DNA from: Pseudomonas sp. B21-040
GTDB lineage: Bacteria > Pseudomonadota > Gammaproteobacteria > Pseudomonadales > Pseudomonadaceae
Direction of reading: 5' to 3'
Length of the DNA stretch: 64,000 nt
Assembly: GCF_024748695.1 (NCBI RefSeq)
Contig: NZ_CP087176.1
Span: 3,713,501-3,777,500, forward strand
This document shows, one piece after another, positions 10,385 to 19,166 of the stretch; position 1 is the stretch's first letter, and every line of letters starts with the position of its first letter. A model generated the notes under the pieces. That model was not told the DNA's origin. It ran no database searches and saw nothing but the letters and a program-made list of their open reading frames with translations. Both the position numbers and the translations under genes were made by a program.

Positions 10385-12021
10385 CCCGCTTCACCCTCTT
10401 CATGCTTGCCTTGTTGTGCTGCACCTTTCAGGCCCAGGCGTCGGGGCTTGTCGCCAGTGTCGATCGCAGTCGCCTGAACTCCGGCGAGACGGTCGAACTG
10501 ACCCTGGAATCCAGCGACGTGACACAGTTCGGCAAGCCGGACCTGACCCCGCTCGAACCCCTGTTCGAAGTACGCGGCACCCGCCAGGTCAACCAGTTGA
10601 ACACCCTCAGTGGCGACAACCGCGCGACCACGCGCTGGATTATCACGTTGCTGCCCAAGGAAAACGGCAGCGTGACGATTCCACCCTTGCAACTGGGCGA
10701 GGTGCAGAGCCAGCCCATTACGGTGCAAGTGGTCGAGAGCGAAAACCAGGACACCGCGAGCAAACTGGCGCCGGTGTTTATCGATGTCAGCCTCGACCAG
10801 ACCAGTGTGTACGTACAGGCGCAGGCGATCCTGACCTTGCGCATCTACCATTCGGTGTCGCTGTACGACGACAGCAGCCTGACCCCGTTGCAGGTGCCCG
10901 ACGCGCGTATCGAACAACTGGGCGAGTCACGCACCTATGAAAAAGTCATCAACGGGCTGCGCCATGGCGTGATCGAAATGCGCTACGCGATCTACCCGCA
11001 ACACAGCGGCGAACTGACCATTCCAGCGCAGATATTCAGCGCCACGCTGGTCGACACTCAACCCGCTCAGGACGCCGCTGCACAGGGGCCGAAAACCGGG
11101 AAACTGATGCGTGTCAGCTCCACGCAAACGTTACTGACGGTCAAGGCCAAACCCATCACTTACCCCGCGGACCTGCCCTGGTTGCCGGCCCGCAGCGTGA
11201 GCCTGGGCGAAAGCTGGAACCCGCAACCGGACCATGCACAGGTGGGCGATTCGTTCACCCGCAGCCTGACCTTGAAGGTAGAAGGCCAGGCCAGCTCGCA
11301 ATTGCCGCCCTTGCCTGCCACTGACGTCAACGGCTTGCGGCGTTATCCCGATCAACCGATGCTGAGCAACGAGAACAGTGAGCGCGGCCTGATCGGCATT
11401 CGCGAAGACCGTGAAGCCCTGGTTCCGGCCCGCAGCGGCGCCATCGAGCTGCCGACGGTGGACGTGGTCTGGTGGAACACCTTCGAAGATCATCTGGAAC
11501 ACAGCAGCCTGCCGGCGCGCACCCTGCAAGTCGCCAACAACCCAAGCATGCTGGTCGACGCGCCGGCCGGGACGCCTCAAGTCACCTCCGCTGCCGACAA
11601 CGAAACCCTGTGGCGCTGGAAACTCAGCACGCTGATCCTGGCCTGCACCACCCTGCTCGGCTTCGGCCTCTGGTGGCGTGCCCGCTGGCAACCGGCGATC
11701 CTGCGCGCCACACAAACCGGCCCGAGCCCGCGCACCGTCCTCGACGAACTCAAGCGCGCCTGCCAGGCCAACGACTCACACGCCACCCGCCAGGCGCTCG
11801 ACGCCTGGGCCCGGCAACAGCCGGAAACCCTGGCCGACATGGCCGCCCGTTTCGTGCCGCTGTCCGATGCCCTCGACGGCCTGAACGGCGCGCTCTACAG
11901 CGAAACCGGCCAATACTGGCAAGGCGAAGAACTGTGGCGCGCGATCAAGGCCATCCCGATTGCCGAACGGGTTCACGACCCGGTGGGTGATAGTGGGTTG
12001 CCGCCGCTTTACCCCAAATAA
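10381..12021 (+). CDS. BatD family protein
   Basis: Last gene of the MoxR-Bat operon, 546 residues. It has a signal peptide (LFMLALLCCTFQAQA, cleavage near residue 20), then tandem beta-rich periplasmic domains. A C-terminal transmembrane helix at about 418-435 (LSTLILACTTLLGFGLWW) is followed by a cytoplasmic helical tail. This is the standard BatD (oxygen tolerance) layout. It starts four bases inside the previous gene, so it is probably translationally coupled. The operon ends here; a 140-base palindromic repeat follows directly. Confidence 0.9.
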   Translation: MTRFTLFMLALLCCTFQAQASGLVASVDRSRLNSGETVELTLESSDVTQFGKPDLTPLEPLFEVRGTRQVNQLNTLSGDNRATTRWIITLLPKENGSVTIPPLQLGEVQSQPITVQVVESENQDTASKLAPVFIDVSLDQTSVYVQAQAILTLRIYHSVSLYDDSSLTPLQVPDARIEQLGESRTYEKVINGLRHGVIEMRYAIYPQHSGELTIPAQIFSATLVDTQPAQDAAAQGPKTGKLMRVSSTQTLLTVKAKPITYPADLPWLPARSVSLGESWNPQPDHAQVGDSFTRSLTLKVEGQASSQLPPLPATDVNGLRRYPDQPMLSNENSERGLIGIREDREALVPARSGAIELPTVDVVWWNTFEDHLEHSSLPARTLQVANNPSMLVDAPAGTPQVTSAADNETLWRWKLSTLILACTTLLGFGLWWRARWQPAILRATQTGPSPRTVLDELKRACQANDSHATRQALDAWARQQPETLADMAARFVPLSDALDGLNGALYSETGQYWQGEELWRAIKAIPIAERVHDPVGDSGLPPLYPK

Positions 12022-12029
12022 TCACCCTC

Positions 12030-12170
12030 TGTAGCAGCGGCCGAGCCCGCGAGGCTGCGTCCGGCTGCGCAGCAGTCGCAATGTCTGCATACGCGGTTTG
12101 CCAGACAATCCGCGTTGCAGGATTTACGACTGCTGCGCACTCGGACGCCGGCTTCGCCAGCTGCTACAGG
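12030..12170. repeat. Long imperfect palindrome, GTAGCAGCTGG family
   Basis: A ~140-base inverted repeat whose ends read CTGTAGCAGC and GCTGCTACAGG and whose arms contain CTGCGCAGCAGTCG and its complement. It is one of three full-size members in the window (also 17757-17892 and 54662-54799). It lies directly after the batD stop, where it could act as a hairpin at the 3' end of the operon transcript. Confidence 0.8.
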
Positions 12171-12277
12171 GTTTTCGTGTTGCTGGCCACATCGGCTGTG
12201 TTTGCCAGTAAACTCCCTCCCCTTTAGCCGCCATCATTTCCCACGCGGCCATCACCTTATTTCCTACGGAGTACGCC

Positions 12278-13522
12278 TTGCGTCTGTTCCACACCTCCGA
12301 CTGGCACCTTGGGCAGAACCTGCACGGCCAGGAGCGCGACTTTGAGCACGCCTGTTTCCTCGAATGGCTGTTGCGCCAGCTGAAGCTGGACCAGCCTGAT
12401 GTGCTGCTGATCGCCGGCGATATCTTTGACACCGTCAACCCGCCGGTCAAAGCCCAGGAGCGCCTCTACGACTTCATCGTCAGCGCCCATGAGCAGCAAC
12501 CTTTGCTGACCATCGTGATGATCGCCGGCAACCACGATTCCGGCTCACGGATCGAACTGCCCGCGCCGTTGATGCGGCGCTTGCGCACTCACGCCCTCGG
12601 TCGTGTGCTGTGGCTCGATGACGGCCAACTGGACGCTGAACGCCTGCTGCTGCCGCTGCCCGACGCATCTGGCGAAATTGCCGGTTGGTGCCTGGCGCTG
12701 CCGTTTCTGCGCCCCGCCGAAGTTACCGGCGCACAGCTGGGCGACAACTACTTGCGCGGGATTGGCCAGGTGCATGAATGGCTGATCGAAGCGGCCAACG
12801 CCAAGCGCAAGCCGGGCCAGGCGCTGATCGCCATCAGCCATGCGCACATGGCAGGCGGTTCGGTCTCGGAAGACTCCGAGCGCAGCCTGATCATCGGCAA
12901 CGCCGAAGCCCTGCCCGCCAGTCTGTTCGGGCCGAGCATCAGTTACGTTGCCCTTGGCCATCTGCACAAGCCGCAGAAGGTCAATGGCGAAGAGCGCATC
13001 CGCTACAGCGGCTCGCCCATTCCGCTGTCGTTCTCCGAGATCGGCTATCAGCATCAGATCCTCGACATCACGCTCGACGGCGAAACCCTGATCAGCGTCG
13101 AACCGAAGCTGATTCCCCGCGCCGTCAACCTGCAACGCATCGGCCCGGCGCCGTTGGCGGACATCCTCCTGCAACTGGCCGACCTGCCGAATATCGATCT
13201 GCTGGCCGACATCCAGCGCCAGCCGTGGCTGGAAGTGCGGGTGCGTCTCGATGAACCGCAACCCGACTTGCGCCACCAGGTTGAAACTGCCCTGCAAGGC
13301 AAAGCCGTGCGCCTGGTGCGCATCGCCGCCGAATACGCTGGAAACGGCAGCCGCGATGGCGTCGATGACAGCACCACCCTGGTCGAACTCGATCAGCTCA
13401 CGCCGCAGGAGCTGTTCAGCCGCGCGTGGCAGGACAGCTATGGCAGCGAGGTCGATGAGCAAACGCTGAAGGACTTTGCCGAGTTGTTGCAAGACGTGCA
13501 GATGGAGAGCGAACAGCCATGA
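12278..13522 (+). CDS. sbcD: Exonuclease subunit SbcD
   Basis: Mre11-like nuclease subunit of the SbcCD complex, which opens hairpins and degrades protein-blocked DNA ends. All metallophosphoesterase motifs are present: HTSDWHLGQNLHG at the N-terminus, then LLIAGDIFD, IAGNHDSG, ISHAHMAGG and ALGHLHKPQ. It has 414 residues, normal for the family, with the C-terminal capping domain present. The start is a TTG at 12278 with TACGGAGTA at 12265-12273; no ATG lies near, and motif I begins within the first ten residues, which fixes the start. The stop overlaps the sbcC start by four bases. Confidence 0.96.
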   Translation: MRLFHTSDWHLGQNLHGQERDFEHACFLEWLLRQLKLDQPDVLLIAGDIFDTVNPPVKAQERLYDFIVSAHEQQPLLTIVMIAGNHDSGSRIELPAPLMRRLRTHALGRVLWLDDGQLDAERLLLPLPDASGEIAGWCLALPFLRPAEVTGAQLGDNYLRGIGQVHEWLIEAANAKRKPGQALIAISHAHMAGGSVSEDSERSLIIGNAEALPASLFGPSISYVALGHLHKPQKVNGEERIRYSGSPIPLSFSEIGYQHQILDITLDGETLISVEPKLIPRAVNLQRIGPAPLADILLQLADLPNIDLLADIQRQPWLEVRVRLDEPQPDLRHQVETALQGKAVRLVRIAAEYAGNGSRDGVDDSTTLVELDQLTPQELFSRAWQDSYGSEVDEQTLKDFAELLQDVQMESEQP

Positions 13523-16500
13523 AAATCCTCGCGATCCGCCTGAAAAACCTCGCCTCCCTGGCCGGGCCGTTTGAAATTGATTTCACCGCTGAGCCATTGG
13601 CCAGTGCCGGTCTGTTCGCGATTACGGGGCCGACCGGTGCCGGCAAAAGCACACTGCTTGATGCCTTGTGCCTGGCGCTGTTTGGCGCCGTGCCGCGCCT
13701 GAGCAATGCTCAAGTGTCCGCTAAAGCGCCGGATGCCGACGGTGAAATCAGCACCGGCGACCCGCGCACGCTGCTGCGTCGCGGCACGGGTGAAGGCTAT
13801 GCCGAAGTTGATTTCGTCGGCATCGATGGCCGCCGCTACCGTGCGCGCTGGGAAGCCAATCGCGCACGGGAAAAGGCCGGTGGCAAGCTGCAAGCCAGTC
13901 GTCAGAGTTTGCGCGACATCGATCAGGATCAACTGCTGGCGAGCCAGAAAGTCGAGTTCAAAACCCAACTCGAAGCCGTACTGGGCCTGAACTTCGAGCA
14001 GTTCACCCGCGCCGTGTTGCTCGCCCAGAGTGAATTCAGTGCGTTCCTCAAGGCCAATGACAACGAACGCAGCGAACTGCTGGAAAAGCTCACCGACACC
14101 GCGCTCTACACCCAACTCGGGCGCCGCGCGTTCGACAAGACCAAAGAAGCACGCGAAGCCCACAAGCTGTTGCAGGACCAGGCCACGGGCGTGACGCCAC
14201 TGTCGCCCGAAGCCCGGGCCGAGCTGGATGAGCGCTTTAATGAGGCGCAGCAACAGCTGAAGACTCAACAGGCGCAGCTCAAACAACTTGAGTTGCAGCA
14301 CACCTGGCTCAAGGAGTTGCGTCAACTACAGGACGTACAGCAGAGCGCCGCCGAGCAACTGACCGGTGCTCAGCAACATTGGGACGGTCTTGCCGACCAA
14401 CGCTTGAAGCTGACGCGCCTGGAGCAACTGGCCCCGCAACGCCATCAATTTGCGCGAACAACCGAACTCACCACGCAGCTCACGCCGCTGGCAGCGCAGA
14501 TCCAGCAGCACATCGAGCAGCAAACCGCGCTGAACGAACGGCAAGCACAACTCGAGGCCAGTCTGAGCGCTGCGCAGGCTGCACTGGTCGAGGCGCAAAG
14601 CCAACACACCGCCAATGCACCGTTGCTGCGACAGGCCTTTGAAGAACAGAGCACCCTCGCCCGCCTGGTCAAGGAAACCGCCACCAGCGCCGACCTCAAG
14701 CAACACGCCGAACAGGCCTGCGCTCAAGGGCAGAGCACCATTCAAGGCCTGCTTGAGCAACAGCAGCAAGTGGCCGCGCGCCTGCAACGGATGGCCGGAG
14801 AGCTGGAACAGAGCGTTCACCTTGCGCCGTTGAGCGATGCGTGGAATGCCTACCGCGATCGCCTGCAGCAACTGATGTTGATCGGCAATCGTTTGAACAA
14901 AGGCCAGGCGGAACTGACCGCCCTGGAGCAAAACGCTACCCGCGCCAGCGAAGAACTGACCGCGCAAAAGCAACAGCTGGAAGTGCTCTATAAAGAGGCC
15001 GGCGCCGAGCCTGAAGCGGTGGCCGAACAGATCCAGTTGCTCGGCACCCTGTTGCAGGACAACCGCAAACAACTCCGTGCGTTCGAGGAGCTGACAAGGC
15101 TGTGGGCCAGTCAGCAAGACCTGGACAAGCGCAGCGCCGAACTGCACCAGCGCCAACTCACGGCCCAGCAGGCGCGTGATCGCCTGACGCAGGACGGTGT
15201 GAAGGCCAAGAATGAATTGGCGGTCGCCGAACAGACCCTGAGCGTCACCCGCGAACTGCTGGAGCGTCAGCGTCTGGCCCGCAGCGCCAGTGTCGAAGAG
15301 TTGCGCGGGCAGTTGCAGGACGATCAACCGTGCCCGGTGTGTGGCAGCGCTGACCATCCTTATCATCAGCCCGAAGCGCTGTTGCAAAGCCTCGGTCGGC
15401 ATGATGAAAGCGAACAGGCCAACGCGCAGAAAGCCGTCGATCTGTTGAAGGAAAAACTCACCGACTTGCGCGGCGAAGTGGGTGGTTTGATTGCTCAGCA
15501 AAAAGAGCTGCTGCAACAGCAAGAACAGCTCGTGACACAACAGCAGGGCCTGACACCAAGCCTCGAAGCGCACCCGCTGTCAGCCCAACTGCTGGCCCAG
15601 GACGCCGTCAAGCGTGACGCATGGCTGGCCCAGCAAAACAGCCAGTTGAACCAAAGCATCACGCAAGACGAACAACGCCAAACCGCCCTGCTCACCCTGC
15701 AACAGGACGCCGCGCGCCTACAGCAGCAACTGCGCAACGCGGAGTCGGCCAGCCAGCAGGCCACTCAACACCTGGTCAACCAGCAACGCGAGTTGAGCAG
15801 TGATCGCCAGCGTCTGGATGAGGAACTGACTGCGTTCAGCACCTTGCTGCCGGCAGACACCCTGCAAGCCTTGCGCAACGAACCTGCCGCGACGTTCATG
15901 CAACTCGACCGGCAGATCGCCCAACGCCTGGAGCAACTCGACCAGCAGCGCGACGAACTGAGCGAGCAGCAGCAACGCCAGCAGACGCTGGAGAAAGAAC
16001 AGGACCGCCAACTGACACGCGTCCAGCAACTGGACGCGACTCAGCAGCAGTTCAACGCGCTCGCCGAGCAGCAACAGGCTTGCCAGCACAAACTATCGCA
16101 ATTGTTGGGCGAGCACCGCAGCGCCGAGCACTGGCTGGAGCAATTGGACAAGGCCGTCGAACAGGCCCGTCATGCCCAAACCTCGGCCTCTCAGGAACTG
16201 CAAAGTGTGCTCACGCGCCTGGTGCAATTGGCCGCCGAGCTCAAGGCACAGCAAGATCGCTCACTGGCGTTGGAAGCCGAAAACCGTGAGTTGGCGGGCA
16301 AGATTGCCGACTGGCGCGCCCAGCACCCGGAACTGGACGACGCGGGCCTGGAAACCCTGCTGAGCGTCGACGATCAGCAGGTCAGTGAACTGCGCGAACA
16401 CTTGCAGCACAGTGAAAAAGCCATTGAGCAGGCCAAGGTTCGCGTGCAGGAGCGCGATCAGCGCCTGCTCAATCATCAGGCGCAACACAATGGCAACCTC

Positions 16501-17160
16501 GACGCCGAGCAATTGGCCACGGCCCTCACCGACGTGCAAAACCTGTTTGCCGCCAGCGAACACCGCTGCGCCGAACTGCGCGCCGAACAGGCCGAGGATC
16601 AGCGCCGGCAGAACGCCAATCAGGCCCTGGCCCAGCAGATCGCCGATGCTTACACCGAGTTCCAGCGCTGGGCACGCCTGAATGCGTTGATCGGTTCGGC
16701 CACCGGCGATACCTTCCGCAAAATCGCCCAGGCCTACAACCTTGATCTGCTGGTGCATCACGCCAACGTGCAGTTGCGCCAACTGGTGCGCCGTTATCGG
16801 TTGAAACGCGGCGGTAGCATGCTGGGGTTGCTGGTGATGGACACCGAGATGGGCGATGAACTGCGCTCGGTGCATTCGCTGTCCGGCGGCGAGACATTCC
16901 TGGTGTCGCTGGCGCTGGCCCTGGGTCTGGCGTCGATGGCGTCGAGCACGCTGAAAATCGAGTCGCTGTTCATCGACGAAGGCTTCGGCAGCCTCGATCC
17001 GGAGTCCCTGCAATTGGCCATGGACGCGCTCGACGGCTTGCAAGCCCAGGGCCGCAAGGTGGCGGTGATTTCCCACGTTCAGGAAATGCACGAACGGATT
17101 CCGGTGCAGATTCAGGTCCATCGCCAGGGCAATGGCTTGAGCACCCTGGAGGTGAAATGA
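13519..17160 (+). CDS. sbcC: Exonuclease subunit SbcC (AAA family ATPase)
   Basis: Rad50-like SMC-type ATPase of 1213 residues, partner of SbcD. Walker A is GPTGAGKST near residue 37. Two long Gln/Leu/Glu-rich coiled coils flank the zinc hook CPVCGSADHP at about residue 604. The C-terminal half carries the signature LSGGETFLVSLALALGLAS and Walker B ESLFIDEGFGSLD. It is in the size range of Pseudomonas SbcC. The start overlaps sbcD and the stop overlaps the GST gene, so all three are one transcript. Gln-rich repeats in the coil produce long shadow frames on both strands. Confidence 0.96.
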   Translation: MKILAIRLKNLASLAGPFEIDFTAEPLASAGLFAITGPTGAGKSTLLDALCLALFGAVPRLSNAQVSAKAPDADGEISTGDPRTLLRRGTGEGYAEVDFVGIDGRRYRARWEANRAREKAGGKLQASRQSLRDIDQDQLLASQKVEFKTQLEAVLGLNFEQFTRAVLLAQSEFSAFLKANDNERSELLEKLTDTALYTQLGRRAFDKTKEAREAHKLLQDQATGVTPLSPEARAELDERFNEAQQQLKTQQAQLKQLELQHTWLKELRQLQDVQQSAAEQLTGAQQHWDGLADQRLKLTRLEQLAPQRHQFARTTELTTQLTPLAAQIQQHIEQQTALNERQAQLEASLSAAQAALVEAQSQHTANAPLLRQAFEEQSTLARLVKETATSADLKQHAEQACAQGQSTIQGLLEQQQQVAARLQRMAGELEQSVHLAPLSDAWNAYRDRLQQLMLIGNRLNKGQAELTALEQNATRASEELTAQKQQLEVLYKEAGAEPEAVAEQIQLLGTLLQDNRKQLRAFEELTRLWASQQDLDKRSAELHQRQLTAQQARDRLTQDGVKAKNELAVAEQTLSVTRELLERQRLARSASVEELRGQLQDDQPCPVCGSADHPYHQPEALLQSLGRHDESEQANAQKAVDLLKEKLTDLRGEVGGLIAQQKELLQQQEQLVTQQQGLTPSLEAHPLSAQLLAQDAVKRDAWLAQQNSQLNQSITQDEQRQTALLTLQQDAARLQQQLRNAESASQQATQHLVNQQRELSSDRQRLDEELTAFSTLLPADTLQALRNEPAATFMQLDRQIAQRLEQLDQQRDELSEQQQRQQTLEKEQDRQLTRVQQLDATQQQFNALAEQQQACQHKLSQLLGEHRSAEHWLEQLDKAVEQARHAQTSASQELQSVLTRLVQLAAELKAQQDRSLALEAENRELAGKIADWRAQHPELDDAGLETLLSVDDQQVSELREHLQHSEKAIEQAKVRVQERDQRLLNHQAQHNGNLDAEQLATALTDVQNLFAASEHRCAELRAEQAEDQRRQNANQALAQQIADAYTEFQRWARLNALIGSATGDTFRKIAQAYNLDLLVHHANVQLRQLVRRYRLKRGGSMLGLLVMDTEMGDELRSVHSLSGGETFLVSLALALGLASMASSTLKIESLFIDEGFGSLDPESLQLAMDALDGLQAQGRKVAVISHVQEMHERIPVQIQVHRQGNGLSTLEVK

Positions 17161-17753
17161 ATACGCTGTATTCCTTCCGCCGCTGCCCCTACGCCATGCG
17201 CGCACGCATGGCGCTGCGCTACGCGGGGGTCGCGGTGAACATTGTCGAAGTCAGCCTCAAGGCCAAACCCGCCGAGATGCTCGCCCTGTCGAGCAAAGGC
17301 ACGGTGCCGGTGCTGGACGCGGATGGCCGGGTCATCGATGAAAGCCTGGCGATCATGCATTGGGCGTTGGCGCAGAACGATCCGCAAGACTGGTTGCTCA
17401 ACGAGGATGCCGCCGGACAAGCGCGCATCGCCGCCCTGATCGAGACGAACGATCAGGCGTTCAAGGTGCATCTGAATCGCTACAAATACGCCGAACGCTA
17501 CCCCGAGCAACCGATGGCGGTTTATCGGGCCGAAGGTGAGGCGTTTTTGCGCACGCTTGACGCATTGCTGGAGGGTCGCGATTACTTGCTGGCGGACCAT
17601 CCAAGCCTGGCAGATGTCGCCTTGATGCCGTTCGTGCGCCAATTCGCCCACGTCGATCGCGAGTGGTTCGCGCAGACGCCATACGTGCGGCTGCAGGCCT
17701 GGTTGCAGCGGTTTCTGGAGTCAGACCTGTTTACCGGCGTGATGCACAAGTAA
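17157..17753 (+). CDS. Glutathione S-transferase family protein
   Basis: Glutathione S-transferase of 198 residues. The thioredoxin-like N-terminal domain starts MNTLYSFRRCPYAMRAR, with a CPYA motif at residues 10-13. Cys10 is the likely catalytic residue, as in Omega/Beta-like enzymes. The cis-proline motif GTVPVLDADG and the glutathione-binding DESLAIMHW follow, then an all-helical C-terminal domain. The start overlaps the sbcC stop as ATGA. Its substrate cannot be told; linkage to sbcDC may only be co-transcription. A 136-base palindrome follows three bases after the stop. Confidence 0.92.
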   Translation: MNTLYSFRRCPYAMRARMALRYAGVAVNIVEVSLKAKPAEMLALSSKGTVPVLDADGRVIDESLAIMHWALAQNDPQDWLLNEDAAGQARIAALIETNDQAFKVHLNRYKYAERYPEQPMAVYRAEGEAFLRTLDALLEGRDYLLADHPSLADVALMPFVRQFAHVDREWFAQTPYVRLQAWLQRFLESDLFTGVMHK

Positions 17754-17756
17754 CCC

Positions 17757-17892
17757 CTGTAGCAGCTGGCGCAGCCTGCGTCCGGCTGCGCAGCAGTCGT
17801 AAAATCAGCGCATGCGGTGTATCAGACAAACCGAGCAAGCCGGATTTACGACTGCTGCGCAGTCGGACGCAGGCTGCGCCAGCTGCTACAGG
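17757..17892. repeat. Near-perfect 136-base palindrome, GTAGCAGCTGG family
   Basis: Arms of about 49 bases are almost exactly complementary: the left arm runs CTGTAGCAGCTGGCGCAGCC and onward to CAGTCGTAAA, the right arm returns it with one substitution and one single-base difference. The loop is roughly 35 bases. As RNA it would form a very long hairpin after the sbcDC-GST operon. Confidence 0.88.
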
Positions 17893-17911
17893 ATCGCGTT
17901 GTCTGGGGGAT

Positions 17912-18169
17912 TCAGGCGAACACTTCACACATCTGCAACACCGAGCAGTCCACCTGGAACGGCCCGAAGAAATCGACCTGGCGTTTGATCGGCGGATTGC
18001 CGGCCAGCAGCCCCATGGCCTTTTGCGTTTCGATGTTGCGAGAGAGGTCGTGTTTGGCCTCGATCGAGCGTGCCACGGAACCTACTGAGCCCTGCCCTAT
18101 TCCCAGTAACGAAAATCCATTGGTGATGAAGGCCAGGAAGGCAATCACCCAGAGATTGCGCCCTTTCAT
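17912..18169 (-). CDS. Hypothetical small membrane protein, 85 aa
   Basis: Unrecognised protein. A hydrophobic helix spans about residues 5-23 (NLWVIAFLAFITNGFSLLG), followed by a polar region with an amphipathic stretch and the tail VDCSVLQMCEVFA containing two cysteines. It is likely an inner-membrane protein with a short soluble tail. The ATG at 18167-18169 overlaps the stop of the upstream 70-aa gene (ATGA on the reverse strand), so the two are probably co-translated. The overlap and the paired membrane segments support a real two-gene unit. No function can be assigned. Confidence 0.72.
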   Translation of the reverse strand: MKGRNLWVIAFLAFITNGFSLLGIGQGSVGSVARSIEAKHDLSRNIETQKAMGLLAGNPPIKRQVDFFGPFQVDCSVLQMCEVFA

Positions 18170-18378
18170 GCCCCGACCACTCCCGCCAGCTCTACGTGTT
18201 CAACCCCTGCGTTTTGCGCACGGTGTTCGAACTGGATGGCGGGATAAGCGACCTGAATCGGCGCGTCGGTGGTGTAGTGCGATTGAGCCGAGAGGCTGAA
18301 GACCAACACCATCGCCACGTAAAGACCGATGGCCAGGTAGGCGCCGTGTTTGGCAGAAGTGAGGATTGAACGGGCCAT
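18166..18378 (-). CDS. Hypothetical small membrane protein, 70 aa
   Basis: Unrecognised protein starting MARSILTSAKHGAYLAIG with one membrane helix at about residues 13-31 (AYLAIGLYVAMVLVFSLSA), then a short soluble segment. The ATG at 18376-18378 is chosen because ACGGAGATCACC lies just upstream. A frame extension of six residues exists but has no ribosome-binding site. It overlaps the 85-aa gene by four bases. The pair could encode two subunits of a small membrane complex, which is inference only. Confidence 0.72.
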   Translation of the reverse strand: MARSILTSAKHGAYLAIGLYVAMVLVFSLSAQSHYTTDAPIQVAYPAIQFEHRAQNAGVEHVELAGVVGA

Positions 18379-18493
18379 GGTGATCTCCGTGGGCATGTGT
18401 CGATGCGCACAGAATCAATCAAAAAAGCCGTAGCAACCACTCAGGGTTATCCATAGTGACCATCAGCTTCGTTGATCATTGAGCCCGTCTATT

Positions 18494-18619
18494 TCAGTCT
18501 TCGATAAAACTCATCAAGCGCTCACGGGCCGCATCCGGCTCGTCTGGAACGGGCTGGGCAGTCGAAGAAATGGGGGCGGAATAGAGGAAAAGAAGAACCA
18601 CTGCCAGACGCATCGCCAT
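18494..18619 (-). CDS. Tiny predicted exported protein, 41 aa
   Basis: Open frame of 42 codons, start ATG at 18617-18619, stop at 18494-18496. The product begins MAMRLAVVLLFLYSAPISST, a short signal-like hydrophobic segment, then AQPVPDEPDAARERLMSFIE, an acidic amphipathic tail. AAGGG lies about nine bases before the ATG, and a good promoter (TTGATA, 17 bases, TAGATT) is present at 18667-18695. It sits on the same strand as the two small membrane proteins downstream, 115 bases before them. It is too short for routine gene finders; the promoter and ribosome site support it, but it is unproven. Confidence 0.5.
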   Translation of the reverse strand: MAMRLAVVLLFLYSAPISSTAQPVPDEPDAARERLMSFIED

Positions 18620-18666
18620 GCTATCGATCCCTTGTTTTTAGAATTGGACTGAAAAAGGCAGCGTCC

Positions 18667-18695
18667 AATCTAAACATATGGCCATGTGATATCAA
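18667..18695 (-). promoter_or_regulatory. Predicted sigma70-type promoter for the tiny-gene cluster
   Basis: Read on the reverse strand: -35 TTGATA at 18690-18695, a spacer of exactly 17 bases, -10 TAGATT at 18667-18672, about 48 bases before the ATG of the 41-aa gene. Agreement with consensus is 5/6 and 4/6. Confidence 0.5.
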
Positions 18696-18735
18696 GGCGC
18701 ACGTTAATGGCAATGTGATGCTGTCGTAAACGCGC

Positions 18736-18810
18736 TATGCAGGAGCGACATCACTCAGGTTTCTCGAAGCTGTTCAGCTTGATCGACGTCAGTGACTTCG
18801 CTCCTGCATA
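18736..18810. repeat. Inverted repeat with 13-base arms
   Basis: TATGCAGGAGCGA at 18736-18748 is matched by TCGCTCCTGCATA at 18798-18810, with a second small palindrome (AAGCTGTTCAGCTT) near the centre. It differs from the common REP core and lies between the 41-aa and 59-aa genes, just past the 3' end of the latter, where it could form a terminating or stabilising hairpin. Confidence 0.7.
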
Positions 18811-18830
18811 AAAGGTGCAGGGCTGAAATT

Positions 18831-19010
18831 TCAGTGTTGGGTTTTGTGATCCAGGGCGGCGTAGAAGTTGGCGCTCTGTTGCAGGTATTTCTGGGTGTAG
18901 CTCTGGGCGTGGGATTTTTTGTCGCTGATTTCAACGTTGGCACTGGCTGGCAGCGCAACGGAGGCAGAGATGGCAGAAGCGGCGATAACGGAGAAGAGAT
19001 TGAAGTTCAT
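18831..19010 (-). CDS. Hypothetical small secreted protein, 59 aa
   Basis: Begins MNFNLFSVIAASAISASVAL with cleavage expected after PASA (near residue 23). This leaves a mature, polar, Gln/Tyr/His-rich peptide of about 36 residues containing SYTQKYLQQSANFYAALD. The ATG at 19008-19010 has GAGGAA upstream; the 18-residue extension allowed by the frame has no support and would bury the signal peptide. It is likely periplasmic or secreted. Function unknown. It is the first of four tiny genes on this strand between the lactonase and the GST. Confidence 0.72.
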   Translation of the reverse strand: MNFNLFSVIAASAISASVALPASANVEISDKKSHAQSYTQKYLQQSANFYAALDHKTQH

Positions 19011-19138
19011 GGCGGTATTCCTCGTGTTCAGTTGGCTTGCTTGCCCGGTGGGGCCGTGAAGCAAACTTAACCTTCGAGGCTCGGCATCTTGAAATGCTTT
19101 GTAGCATTAGCAGATATCAGCAGCATTAATAGAAGGAT

Positions 19139-19163
19139 GCAGGCCCCTTGAACCGGGGCCTGC
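19139..19163 (-). terminator. Hairpin after the lactonase gene
   Basis: A perfect 9-base stem, GCAGGCCCC and GGGGCCTGC, with a 7-base loop, begins four bases beyond the lactonase stop on the reverse strand. No long T-run follows, so it is a weak intrinsic terminator or an RNA-stabilising hairpin. Confidence 0.5.
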
Positions 19164-19166
19164 GGC

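Noticed and set aside
18792..19070. 92-residue plus-strand frame
   Set aside because: It overlaps the 59-aa secreted protein in antisense; only the reverse frame has a signal peptide and a ribosome-binding site.
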